Part shown: positions 1-5,931 of the stretch, one piece after another
Layout of the letters: the number at the start of each line of letters is the position of its first letter
Numbering within the stretch: the stretch's first letter is position 1
NCBI GenBank assembly: GCA_017961625.1
Contig: JAGCWY010000146.1
Coordinates: 1-14,935, forward strand
DNA from: Ruminococcus sp.
GTDB lineage: Bacteria > Bacillota > Clostridia > Oscillospirales > Ruminococcaceae
Length of the DNA stretch: 14,935 bases
Reading direction: 5' to 3'
Position numbers and translations under genes: made by a program
The notes under the pieces: generated by a model
What the model was told of the DNA's origin: nothing
Database searches by the model: none
What the model saw: the letters and a program-made list of their open reading frames with translations, nothing else

Positions 1-19
1 AATTTCTCCGGCATTTCAT
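1..19 (-). CDS. Possible start of a further operon gene, cut by the window edge
   Basis: An ATG at 17-19 on the minus strand overlaps the TGA stop of the hydrolase gene as ATGA, the same coupling used elsewhere in this operon. A second ATG lies at 12-14, and the purine-rich GGGAGA of the hydrolase's last codons could serve as ribosome site for either. Only a few codons (M-K-C-R-R-N, or M-P-E-K from the second ATG) are visible, so neither product nor reality of the gene can be judged. Its existence is inferred from operon architecture alone. Confidence 0.35.
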
Positions 20-1137
20 TTTCTCCCGTTAAGTCTTGCTGCTATGAAATCTGCTGCTATATGCTTTACCCAGTGGTATTGCTCACCGACGGGCATTGCG
101 TGCATTATGGTCTCCTCGGATACGTAGGCAGGCTTGTCCTCTACGTGGATACACTCCTTGTAGCCGAGAGCCTTGCCAAGGAGCTTCTGTGAAGCCTCAG
201 GTGTCATCCAGTTGTCGTCACTGCTGTATACCATAAGGAAATCAGCCTTATGAGTACCCTCCTCAAGTATTCTCATGCCTTCAAGGTAATCGTCGGAATA
301 CTGGTAGGAGCTCCACTTACCGCGCTTCATCCATATGGGTATGCTACCCTGATCCGCAAAGTTCATCAGTAGCGGGAAAAGACTCACACATGCCTTTACC
401 TTCGGATTCTTTACTGTGGCGCGGAAGGCGTAGCCGCCTCCCATGCAGAGACCAAAGTTGGCGATGTTATTTCCATCGAGCTTTTTATGCTCTTTGATAA
501 ATCTGTATATGCCTTCAAAGGCAGCTTCTATCTGTTTGCCACCGCACTTGATATTGTTGTGAATTATAGCTGCGCCTGCACCGGGCATATCGGGAGTAAT
601 AACTGCTATTCCTCTCTTGTTAAGAGGAGCAGCTAGCATTTCAAGTTCTTCCTTGCAGCTGCCTATGCCAGAGTAGGTGACAGCTACGGGATAAGATGAT
701 TTTCTGCCCGAATCCGGGTAATGTATATATGCAGGTATTTTTCCTGCACGGGTGTCTATTTCAGTGTACTCGATCTTGTTCTTGCAGAACTTTACATAGC
801 GTCTGTAGCTTTCTTCAAGGCCCTTGTATATCTCGGTCTTATGTTCTACGTCCTCGATATTTATCATAAAGCATGCATAGTGGCATTGTGCCGCCATTCT
901 TGCATATTCCTTTGCGGATAACCGATTACCCTCAGCTGCTGCCTTTTCGCAGAGCTTGGAATAGCGGTCTATCTTGGCGTGCCATTCGTTTATCCATACT
1001 TCCTGTATCTGTTTTCCGCTTTTTACTTTTATATTGTCGATCTTTTTGAGTATAGCTTCAAGATCAAATGGATCTGCACCGTAGAGCAGCGAACGTGTCG
1101 CCACAGGGTTGAGCAGATCTCTTATTGCCCATTTCAT
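16..1137 (-). CDS. Alpha/beta hydrolase, dienelactone hydrolase/FrsA-like, with Cys nucleophile
   Basis: A 373-residue protein with an alpha-helical N-terminal region (about 1-120) followed by an alpha/beta-hydrolase core (about 125-370). The core begins with a strand pair ending in PVAVTYSGIG (150-159), the oxyanion region. The nucleophile elbow reads G-L-C-M-G-G-G around Cys231, so the usual Ser of GxSxG is Cys, as in dienelactone hydrolases. The likely acid is Asp307 or Asp308 in YSSDDNW, and the likely base is His355 in GEQYHW. Length and the N-terminal helical part resemble the FrsA / 2,6-dihydroxypseudooxynicotine hydrolase group, but those use Ser or lack the nucleophile. The start has GGAAAGGA (1146-1153) 8 nt upstream. 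It follows the tautomerase gene by 66 nt and appears to be in the same operon, where it may cleave or release a product of the pathway. Substrate unknown. No signal peptide, so cytoplasmic. Confidence 0.8.
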   Translation of the reverse strand: MKWAIRDLLNPVATRSLLYGADPFDLEAILKKIDNIKVKSGKQIQEVWINEWHAKIDRYSKLCEKAAAEGNRLSAKEYARMAAQCHYACFMINIEDVEHKTEIYKGLEESYRRYVKFCKNKIEYTEIDTRAGKIPAYIHYPDSGRKSSYPVAVTYSGIGSCKEELEMLAAPLNKRGIAVITPDMPGAGAAIIHNNIKCGGKQIEAAFEGIYRFIKEHKKLDGNNIANFGLCMGGGYAFRATVKNPKVKACVSLFPLLMNFADQGSIPIWMKRGKWSSYQYSDDYLEGMRILEEGTHKADFLMVYSSDDNWMTPEASQKLLGKALGYKECIHVEDKPAYVSEETIMHAMPVGEQYHWVKHIAADFIAARLNGRK

Positions 1138-1203
1138 ATTTTTTATCCTTTCCGGTCTTTTTGAGGAGAGCAGGCTGCGTGAGCCGCTACCTCTTTTATT
1201 ATA

Positions 1204-1560
1204 TCAGCCTGTATATCTCCATGCGCCCTCACGTGTCATTTCCGTGAACTGCATATACACGCGGTAGGGGTCTGCATGGGTATGCTTCTGTATAAGGCTG
1301 AGCATCCTGTCTGCCAGTTCTTTCAGAAATGCTGACTTGTTGTCCGAGTACTCCGGAGGGAGTATATACCTGAATTCCGCAAAGAACTCGGTATCCTCGG
1401 AGCTGTTCATATACATCGGACACTCGTCCAGCATTATCATTATAGCAGGAAGGGGTTTTCTTAGTATCTCCGAAAGCTCGCTTGCAGTCTCATCGAGAAA
1501 GCTGGTCCGCACTGCTGGAGAGCTGAATTTGTAATTGGTCTTCATTTGTGCTATAGGCAT
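1204..1560 (-). CDS. MIF/phenylpyruvate tautomerase family protein
   Basis: This 118-residue protein matches the macrophage migration inhibitory factor fold family by motif order. It starts M-P-I with a KTN segment (7-9, compare NTN of MIF). A KP pair (35-36) precedes a hydrophobic strand, then M-Y-M-N-S-S-E-D (49-56) sits where MIF has an MAFGGSSEP-like segment. YRVYMQF (99-105) corresponds to DRVYI-x-F/Y. Length is close to MIF (about 115). After Met removal the N-terminal Pro would be the catalytic base that moves a proton between keto and enol forms. That requirement fixes the start at 1560, where AGGAAG lies 9 nt upstream. An upstream in-frame ATG (1590) would bury the proline and has a poor ribosome site. 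The C-terminus is slightly divergent (GAWRYTG in place of the GWN-rich end). It lies directly after the ketosynthase, so a role in isomerising a beta-keto or enol product is inferred. Confidence 0.8.
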   Translation of the reverse strand: MPIAQMKTNYKFSSPAVRTSFLDETASELSEILRKPLPAIMIMLDECPMYMNSSEDTEFFAEFRYILPPEYSDNKSAFLKELADRMLSLIQKHTHADPYRVYMQFTEMTREGAWRYTG

Positions 1561-1582
1561 TGGTGTTTTCTTCCTTTCCTTT

Positions 1583-2794
1583 TCAGCCATTATATCTTCT
1601 GAACACGAGTGTTGCATTGTGTCCGCCGAAGCCGAAGGAGTTTGATATCGCGATATCCACCTTATGTTTCTGAGGAACGTTAGGAACGTAGTTGAGATCA
1701 AGCTCGGGGTCGGGCTCGTCGTAGTGTATCGTAGGCGGTACTATGCCGGTCTCTATGGCCTTGATGCAGGCGATAGCCTCGAGTGCGCCTCCTGCGCCGA
1801 GGGTGTGACCTATGGCAGCCTTGACTGAGGATATCGGGATATCGTAAGCTTTTTTTCCAAATATCTCTTTTACAGCCTTAGTTTCATAGAGGTCATTGAG
1901 GTTCGTAGAGGTGCCGTGAGCGTTTATGTAATCTACTTCTTCGGGGGATATGCCTGCGTTGTTGAGAGCGAGCCTTATCGACTCAGCCATGCCCTCGCCG
2001 TCTGTATCAGGAGCTGTGAGGTGGTAGGCTTCGCTGCACATTGCAGCGCCTGCAAGCTCGCAGTAAATCTTTGCTCCTCTTGCTTTTGCGGACTCCTCGG
2101 ATTCGAGTATCAGTGTTCCGCCGCCCTCGCCCATGATGAAACCGTCACGGTTCTTGGTGAAAGGACGAGCAGCCTTATCCGGGTCGGGATTTACTGACAT
2201 TGCAAGGAGCTGATTGAAACCGCTTAAAATAAGATGTGTAATCGTACCTGAGATACCGCCTGCAACTACCATGTCGCAAAGCCCGGATTCTATGAACTGC
2301 TTTCCGAGAGCTATAGCGTAAGCCGATGAGGCGCATGCTGTGCTGACGTTGAAGGCAGGACCCATAAAGCCATACTTGATAGATACAAGAGCAGGGAGCT
2401 CATTGGGCATTTTTTTCAGTGTTATATTAAGGGGCTTATCAAGCTCCTTATCCTCGTAGGAATTATCAATAATGCCGTAAATAACGGCTACCTTTTTGAG
2501 ATCGTAGTTTGCTGTGTCTATGCCGCAGTCGGCGACAGCCTCGCCTGCTGAGGCAAGTCCCATTCTCGTCGCTGTTGTTGTTGCGTTGAGTTGGCGTTTT
2601 TTCCAGTATTTTTCTGCCTCTATCTCGAAATCGTCAGGGATCTCGGCAGCGACAGTGGTGTCATGCTTATCAAGGGGAATTCTTGTTATGGTCTTCATTC
2701 CGCATTTTCCTGAAAGAAGACCTTCCCAGTAATCGTTAGAATTGAAGCCAATCGAAGTGACGGCTCCCATACCTGTAATAACTACTTTTTTCAT
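1583..2794 (-). CDS. FabF-like beta-ketoacyl-ACP synthase (ketosynthase)
   Basis: The 403-residue protein has the thiolase-fold ketosynthase layout and all catalytic residues of the FabF/KAS II type. Cys154 lies in S-T-A-C-A-S-S, His293 in NAHGTSTNLND, Lys325 in SSVKAAIGH and His330 in IGHTLGAGG; the C-terminal NSFGFGGHNATLVF motif (about 384-397) is intact. It should take an acyl group on Cys154 and condense it with malonyl-ACP to give beta-ketoacyl-ACP in the cytoplasm. The triad is complete, so it is a condensing enzyme and not a decarboxylation-only or chain-length-factor partner. The start has a GAGG-type site about 9 nt upstream and lies 33 nt after the dehydrogenase gene. Its stop is 23 nt before the preferred tautomerase start. 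Because the neighbours are not a normal fab cluster, this is more likely a dedicated pathway enzyme than the housekeeping FabF. Confidence 0.93.
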   Translation of the reverse strand: MKKVVITGMGAVTSIGFNSNDYWEGLLSGKCGMKTITRIPLDKHDTTVAAEIPDDFEIEAEKYWKKRQLNATTTATRMGLASAGEAVADCGIDTANYDLKKVAVIYGIIDNSYEDKELDKPLNITLKKMPNELPALVSIKYGFMGPAFNVSTACASSAYAIALGKQFIESGLCDMVVAGGISGTITHLILSGFNQLLAMSVNPDPDKAARPFTKNRDGFIMGEGGGTLILESEESAKARGAKIYCELAGAAMCSEAYHLTAPDTDGEGMAESIRLALNNAGISPEEVDYINAHGTSTNLNDLYETKAVKEIFGKKAYDIPISSVKAAIGHTLGAGGALEAIACIKAIETGIVPPTIHYDEPDPELDLNYVPNVPQKHKVDIAISNSFGFGGHNATLVFRRYNG

Positions 2795-2827
2795 ACTAAT
2801 AACCTCATATCTCTAATATTTCCGGGC

Positions 2828-3949
2828 TCAGCCGAGTATGCTGTCCCAGACGCCCTTATCCTTACGCGAATATGAGCCGAAGCCTGTTTCGCTGTGCAGC
2901 CTGTCAAGCGCTGCAAAAATATCCTCTGAGCCGTACTTCCTGTACAAAGCCGCAGGAGATTCCGGAAGTCCGAGAGTGTCCTGTACAGCTTCTGTAAGCA
3001 CAGTCCTGTTGCCGCTGTACCCACTTACAGCGTTAACTGTCTCATTCAGTATCAGCGCCGCCATATAAAGCGCAGCCTTGCTGCAATCGGCGCCTGTATC
3101 ATTCTCGTGCTCCGACATGAAGTCAAGGAAGCAGAGAGTTTCTTTTGGACAGCCCTCTGCGAGCCAGCCCTGCATCTTCTCACAGCCGTATCCGAGAAGC
3201 CCCCTATTGCGTTCTATTTGGAAGTTCCCTGGATTCTCTGCCATAAGCCCAAGACTTACGCTGTCCAGTACCTCAAAGGGTCCTGCGACCGGGAAGAGCT
3301 CCGCCAGCGACCTATCAATCTCTGCTGCGGAAGCACCGAAGCTTTCGCGGAGGTATATGGCGTGTGATATCATGCAGGCAAGGATCTGATTGAGATATAT
3401 GTGATATTCGCCTGAGAATATTATAGGCTTTTTGCTGGCTGATTCAATCAGCTGCGCAGCCTCCTCGATATTGTCCTGAGCGGTCTCCGGGAGCACGTTC
3501 AGTTCCACGAAGCCTGTAAGCTTCACGGGATAGAAGAAGTGCATACCGAAGCATCGCTCCTTATGAGGGATATCCTCAAATACCGATGCTATATCGAGGG
3601 ACGATGTGTTCGTAAGTAGCAGGCAGTCGTCAGATACCGCCTGTGCAGCCTTTGCGAAAAGCTCCTTTTTTGCAGCCATATTCTCGAATACAGCTTCTAT
3701 GACGATATTGCAGCCACTAAGTGCGGAGATATCGTCAGTGAATATGAAGGAGCTCTTTTTGTATTCATACTGTTCTTCTGTGAGCTTTTTCCTTTTCAGG
3801 CTCTTGCTGAGAGTTTTCAGCAGAGCTTCTCTGTTCTCCTCTGCGCCAAAGAGGTCTATGACCACGAACTGCGCGTTGGGGAGCTTGTCAAAGAAAAGTG
3901 AGAATATATCCTTTCCCATTTTTCCGTAGCCCACTATTCCTATTTTCAT
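2828..3949 (-). CDS. 3-hydroxyacyl-CoA dehydrogenase family protein (FadB/Hbd-like)
   Basis: A 373-residue protein with an N-terminal Rossmann NAD-binding domain (GxGxxG at 7-12, G-Y-G-K-M-G) and a helical C-terminal half. Family motifs are all present: V-I-E-A-V-F-E (83-89), NTSS (114-117), His137 in GMHFFYP, Glu149 in FVEL twelve residues later, and Asn187 in the YLNQIL segment. The His-Glu dyad and Ser/Asn match the active site of 3-hydroxyacyl-CoA dehydrogenases, which interconvert 3-hydroxyacyl and 3-ketoacyl thioesters with NAD(P)H. It is longer than the usual Hbd (about 280 residues), with an extended C-terminal helical region. GGGAGG (3957-3962) lies 7 nt before the ATG. In this operon it probably reduces the ketoacyl product of the neighbouring ketosynthase, since no FabG-type reductase is encoded in the window. 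Relatives of this family also make hydroxymalonyl-ACP in some polyketide clusters, but the FkbH partner is absent here. Confidence 0.88.
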   Translation of the reverse strand: MKIGIVGYGKMGKDIFSLFFDKLPNAQFVVIDLFGAEENREALLKTLSKSLKRKKLTEEQYEYKKSSFIFTDDISALSGCNIVIEAVFENMAAKKELFAKAAQAVSDDCLLLTNTSSLDIASVFEDIPHKERCFGMHFFYPVKLTGFVELNVLPETAQDNIEEAAQLIESASKKPIIFSGEYHIYLNQILACMISHAIYLRESFGASAAEIDRSLAELFPVAGPFEVLDSVSLGLMAENPGNFQIERNRGLLGYGCEKMQGWLAEGCPKETLCFLDFMSEHENDTGADCSKAALYMAALILNETVNAVSGYSGNRTVLTEAVQDTLGLPESPAALYRKYGSEDIFAALDRLHSETGFGSYSRKDKGVWDSILG

Positions 3950-3993
3950 GTATGTGCCTCCCTGATGTATTGCAGAAGCTGTTATACTCCTGC

Positions 3994-4007
3994 ATTCTCA
4001 TGAGAAT
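3994..4007. repeat. 14-bp perfect palindrome upstream of the dehydrogenase gene
   Basis: ATTCTCATGAGAAT is a perfect palindrome centred about 50 nt upstream of the dehydrogenase start. The position would suit an operator for a dimeric regulator or a small RNA hairpin ahead of the second half of the operon. No regulator gene is visible in the window, so its role is open. Confidence 0.5.
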
Positions 4008-4357
4008 ACTGTAGCGGCTGTTTATCACAGGCGTAGTGCCTCGACCAATACAGAAGCCCGTTACCACCTGATGACGGGGAACGGGAGTTCTCTGAGAAAT
4101 GTAAAGTGATTCTTGTGCTTGATTTAGCTCACGGGAAGTTTTCCCACGAGCCGTTGCCAGATTTGTTTGCGGAGCGATCTGCAAGCGAACCTATTTCAAA
4201 GCAAATGCTGAAATTGTTGCCTGCACCCTTGACCGTAATATGTTTTTTATTTGTTTTTTTGCCGTACCTCGGTTTCAGCCATAGCTGTTCCGTATACTTT
4301 AAAGAACACTGCCGGGCAGTATCGTAGCTTTGCCGATGAGAACAAGCAGTAAGCAAG

Positions 4358-4402
4358 GCTCGCCGAGCTGCTCCCTGAACTTGGGGAGCTGATACAGCGA
4401 GC
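4358..4402 (-). repeat. Two-part GC-rich hairpin just downstream of the thioesterase gene
   Basis: Read on the minus strand, outer arms GCTCGC and GCGAGC enclose inner arms GCTCCC and GGGAGC, separated by internal loops of five or six nt and an 8-nt terminal loop. It begins about 30 nt past the thioesterase stop. No run of T follows on the minus strand, so it is not a classical terminator. It may protect the 3' end of a processed upstream transcript or act as a partial attenuator. It could also be a chance structure in decayed coding DNA. Confidence 0.5.
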
Positions 4403-4433
4403 TTATATTACCGATACCGGCTATGATCTCTGT

Positions 4434-4844
4434 TTACTGAGCGTTGTTATCTTCACTCTCCAGACATGCTCTCAGCTCATCAGGGACGTCGCATATCATG
4501 CGTTCCTTGTTTACATAAGCGAGCTTGCCTGTGACCCTGCACGCAACAAGACCTGTATTCTTGTTGATGATATTATGCTTGTAGCTGACAATGCCACTGG
4601 TGCAGGAGAGCTCTGAGTCTATCCTTACCTCGTCAAGCATTTTTAGCTCGTGTATATACCTTTGGGTGCTTTCCATTATTACCGGAAAGAGGCCCTGTTC
4701 CTTTATAGGTTCGAGCAGCCCGTTGACCTTAAGGAAGTTCCACATGGCTGCTTCAGCATATTGCAGGTATACTGAATTGTTTACATGACCGAATGAGTCA
4801 AGCTCATATCCTCTGACTGTAAGTTTATAGGAGCTCTTTCTCAT
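4434..4844 (-). CDS. Hotdog-fold acyl thioesterase (4HBT/YbgC-like)
   Basis: A 136-residue single hotdog domain. The N-terminal block G-Y-E-L-D-S-F-G-H-V-N-N-S-V-Y (12-26) is the 4-hydroxybenzoyl-CoA thioesterase signature, with Asp16 as the likely catalytic acid and the GHVNN turn beginning the central helix. It hydrolyses acyl thioesters of CoA or ACP, and beside ACP and ketosynthase genes it is the natural chain-release enzyme. The ATG overlaps the hydratase stop as ATGA and has CCTCC (complement; 4855-4859) 10 nt upstream, so translation is probably coupled. It is of normal family length. Substrate chain length cannot be read from the sequence. Confidence 0.9.
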   Translation of the reverse strand: MRKSSYKLTVRGYELDSFGHVNNSVYLQYAEAAMWNFLKVNGLLEPIKEQGLFPVIMESTQRYIHELKMLDEVRIDSELSCTSGIVSYKHNIINKNTGLVACRVTGKLAYVNKERMICDVPDELRACLESEDNNAQ

Positions 4845-5569
4845 TTCCCGAACGCCTCCGCCAATGCTGCTTCAAACTTGCCTTTTGACGGATCTTCAGC
4901 ACCGTCCGCAGCAAGGTTCATAGTCTCTGTTATTGCATGTATCTGTGTGAGCGATTTCCCGTTGAGAAGCTCCTTCACAAAGGCGATAGTCTCGTCATAA
5001 GAATTCCTGCCTTCGCTGATCTTCGTAACGAGCCCGAGGTCCAGAGCGTCTTTTGCGCTTATCATTTCTCCGCAGAGTATCATGCGGAGAGACTTTTCCT
5101 TTCCGAGGAGCCTGTAAAGGCGCTCCATGCCGCCCATACCTGGTACTACTCCGTGCATTATCTCGGGAAGTCCGAGAAATGCCGAGGGAGAAGCTATTCT
5201 GAACTGGCAGCTCAGCGCGATCTCCAGACCGCCTCCGAAGCAGCCGCCGTTGATTGCTGCAGCAGTTATTATCGGGAGCCTTTCGATAGTGCGGAGCAGA
5301 TCCCTTGCGCTTTCCAGCTTTGCGGAAAGCTCGCTGACACCTGCCTCACCGAAAAGTGAAACGTCGGCGCCATGGGAGAAATGCCTGCCTTTACCTGTTA
5401 TGACAAGAGCTCCTGTCTGAGGATTCTTGTCCAGCCAGTCGAGGAGCTCCTTACGGTCTATGAATTCCGGTTCCGTAAGAAGATTTTTAGGACCGTTCTC
5501 AATTGTAAGTACAGCGATATTGCCCTCGGTGTGAAGTTCTGATAGATTAGACTTAAGTATTTCTGACAT
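4841..5569 (-). CDS. Enoyl-CoA hydratase/isomerase (crotonase) family protein
   Basis: The 242-residue protein carries the crotonase oxyanion-hole elements: H-G-A-D at 66-69 and GGCFGGGLEIALSC at 108-121. Glu116 (GGGLE) and Glu136 (GLPEI), 20 residues apart, correspond to the two catalytic glutamates of enoyl-CoA hydratase (Glu144 and Glu164 in the rat enzyme). True hydration/dehydration activity is therefore likely, as opposed to a one-glutamate isomerase or decarboxylase. The VPGMGG segment (142-147) is also typical. In this operon it would dehydrate the 3-hydroxyacyl intermediate, taking the part of FabZ. Its ATG shares one base with the ACP stop (TAATG), a coupled junction without its own strong ribosome site. 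Crotonases of beta-branching cassettes are an alternative, but the HMG synthase-like partner is absent from the window. Confidence 0.9.
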   Translation of the reverse strand: MSEILKSNLSELHTEGNIAVLTIENGPKNLLTEPEFIDRKELLDWLDKNPQTGALVITGKGRHFSHGADVSLFGEAGVSELSAKLESARDLLRTIERLPIITAAAINGGCFGGGLEIALSCQFRIASPSAFLGLPEIMHGVVPGMGGMERLYRLLGKEKSLRMILCGEMISAKDALDLGLVTKISEGRNSYDETIAFVKELLNGKSLTQIHAITETMNLAADGAEDPSKGKFEAALAEAFGK

Positions 5570-5871
5570 TACTGGTTAACGATATCGTTGCCGTACTGAT
5601 AGATCTTGCAGAACATTTCAACAACGTCGCTCATTGTCTCCATGGGAGCTTTGAGCATATACTTGCCGATGCTCTGGAGCTTGATGTCGAGCTCGTACTT
5701 GTCTGCTGTCATTTCGATGAGCTCAACGAACATGAGCGAATCGCTTCCGAGCTCCTCCTGAGGATTTGTCTCCATTGTTATTTCGCTCTTGTCTACTTCG
5801 CATTCCTCTGCGTAGTAGTCGAAGATCATGTCTGTGATCTCCTGTCTGATTTCTTCTGTGATCTCTCTCAT
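5569..5871 (-). CDS. Acyl carrier protein
   Basis: A 100-residue acidic, mostly helical protein with the phosphopantetheine attachment motif L-G-S-D-S-L at 41-46; Ser45 is the attachment site. It carries the growing acyl chain for the neighbouring acyltransferase and ketosynthase. The start at 5871 is chosen because GGAGGT (5879-5884) lies 7 nt upstream. An ATG five codons earlier overlaps that ribosome site and is unlikely. The C-terminal tail beyond helix IV (about 90-100) is longer than in E. coli AcpP (77 residues). It follows the acyltransferase by 60 nt and has one of the strongest ribosome sites in the operon, which fits the need for excess carrier protein. No phosphopantetheinyl transferase is in the window. 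Confidence 0.93.
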   Translation of the reverse strand: MREITEEIRQEITDMIFDYYAEECEVDKSEITMETNPQEELGSDSLMFVELIEMTADKYELDIKLQSIGKYMLKAPMETMSDVVEMFCKIYQYGNDIVNQ

Positions 5872-5931
5872 TGTTTTTACCTCCAAATTTTTGACATCCC
5901 TCTGAACGGGTAGCCTTATTATATGAAAAAT

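Larger units (their letters stand above)
3950..4433 (-). other. 484-nt non-coding or decayed stretch inside the operon
   Basis: No open frame here has a ribosome site, a recognisable family or sensible composition. The minus-strand frames at 4129-4356 and 3888-4184 are low-complexity-like and the latter runs into the dehydrogenase gene. On the plus strand one frame reads N-T-A-G-Q-Y-R-S-F-A-D-E-N-K-Q, then a TAA, then L-A-E-L-L-P-E-L-G-E-L (about 4312-4395). This helix-like stretch could be the tail of a decayed coding sequence, though I cannot name the family. The stretch also contains a two-part hairpin (4358-4402) and a palindrome (3994-4007). It splits an otherwise tightly packed operon, so it is either an old insertion scar or a regulatory RNA segment. 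Confidence 0.5.

Noticed and set aside
1204..1701. Longer version of the tautomerase frame starting at 1701 or 1590
   Set aside because: It overlaps the ketosynthase coding end, has no good ribosome site, and would remove the N-terminal proline needed by the MIF family. The ATG at 1558-1560 has AGGAAG 9 nt upstream.
3888..4356. Minus-strand frames in the operon gap (98 and 75 codons)
   Set aside because: Neither has a ribosome site or recognisable motifs, and one runs into the start of the dehydrogenase gene, which has its own GGGAGG site.
2828..5569. Possible beta-branching (HMG synthase) cassette or hydroxymalonyl-ACP pathway
   Set aside because: Crotonase, ACP, KS and HAD occur in such sets, but the HMG synthase-like enzyme, the FkbH-type protein and the acyl-CoA dehydrogenase are absent from the window, and the KS active site is intact.
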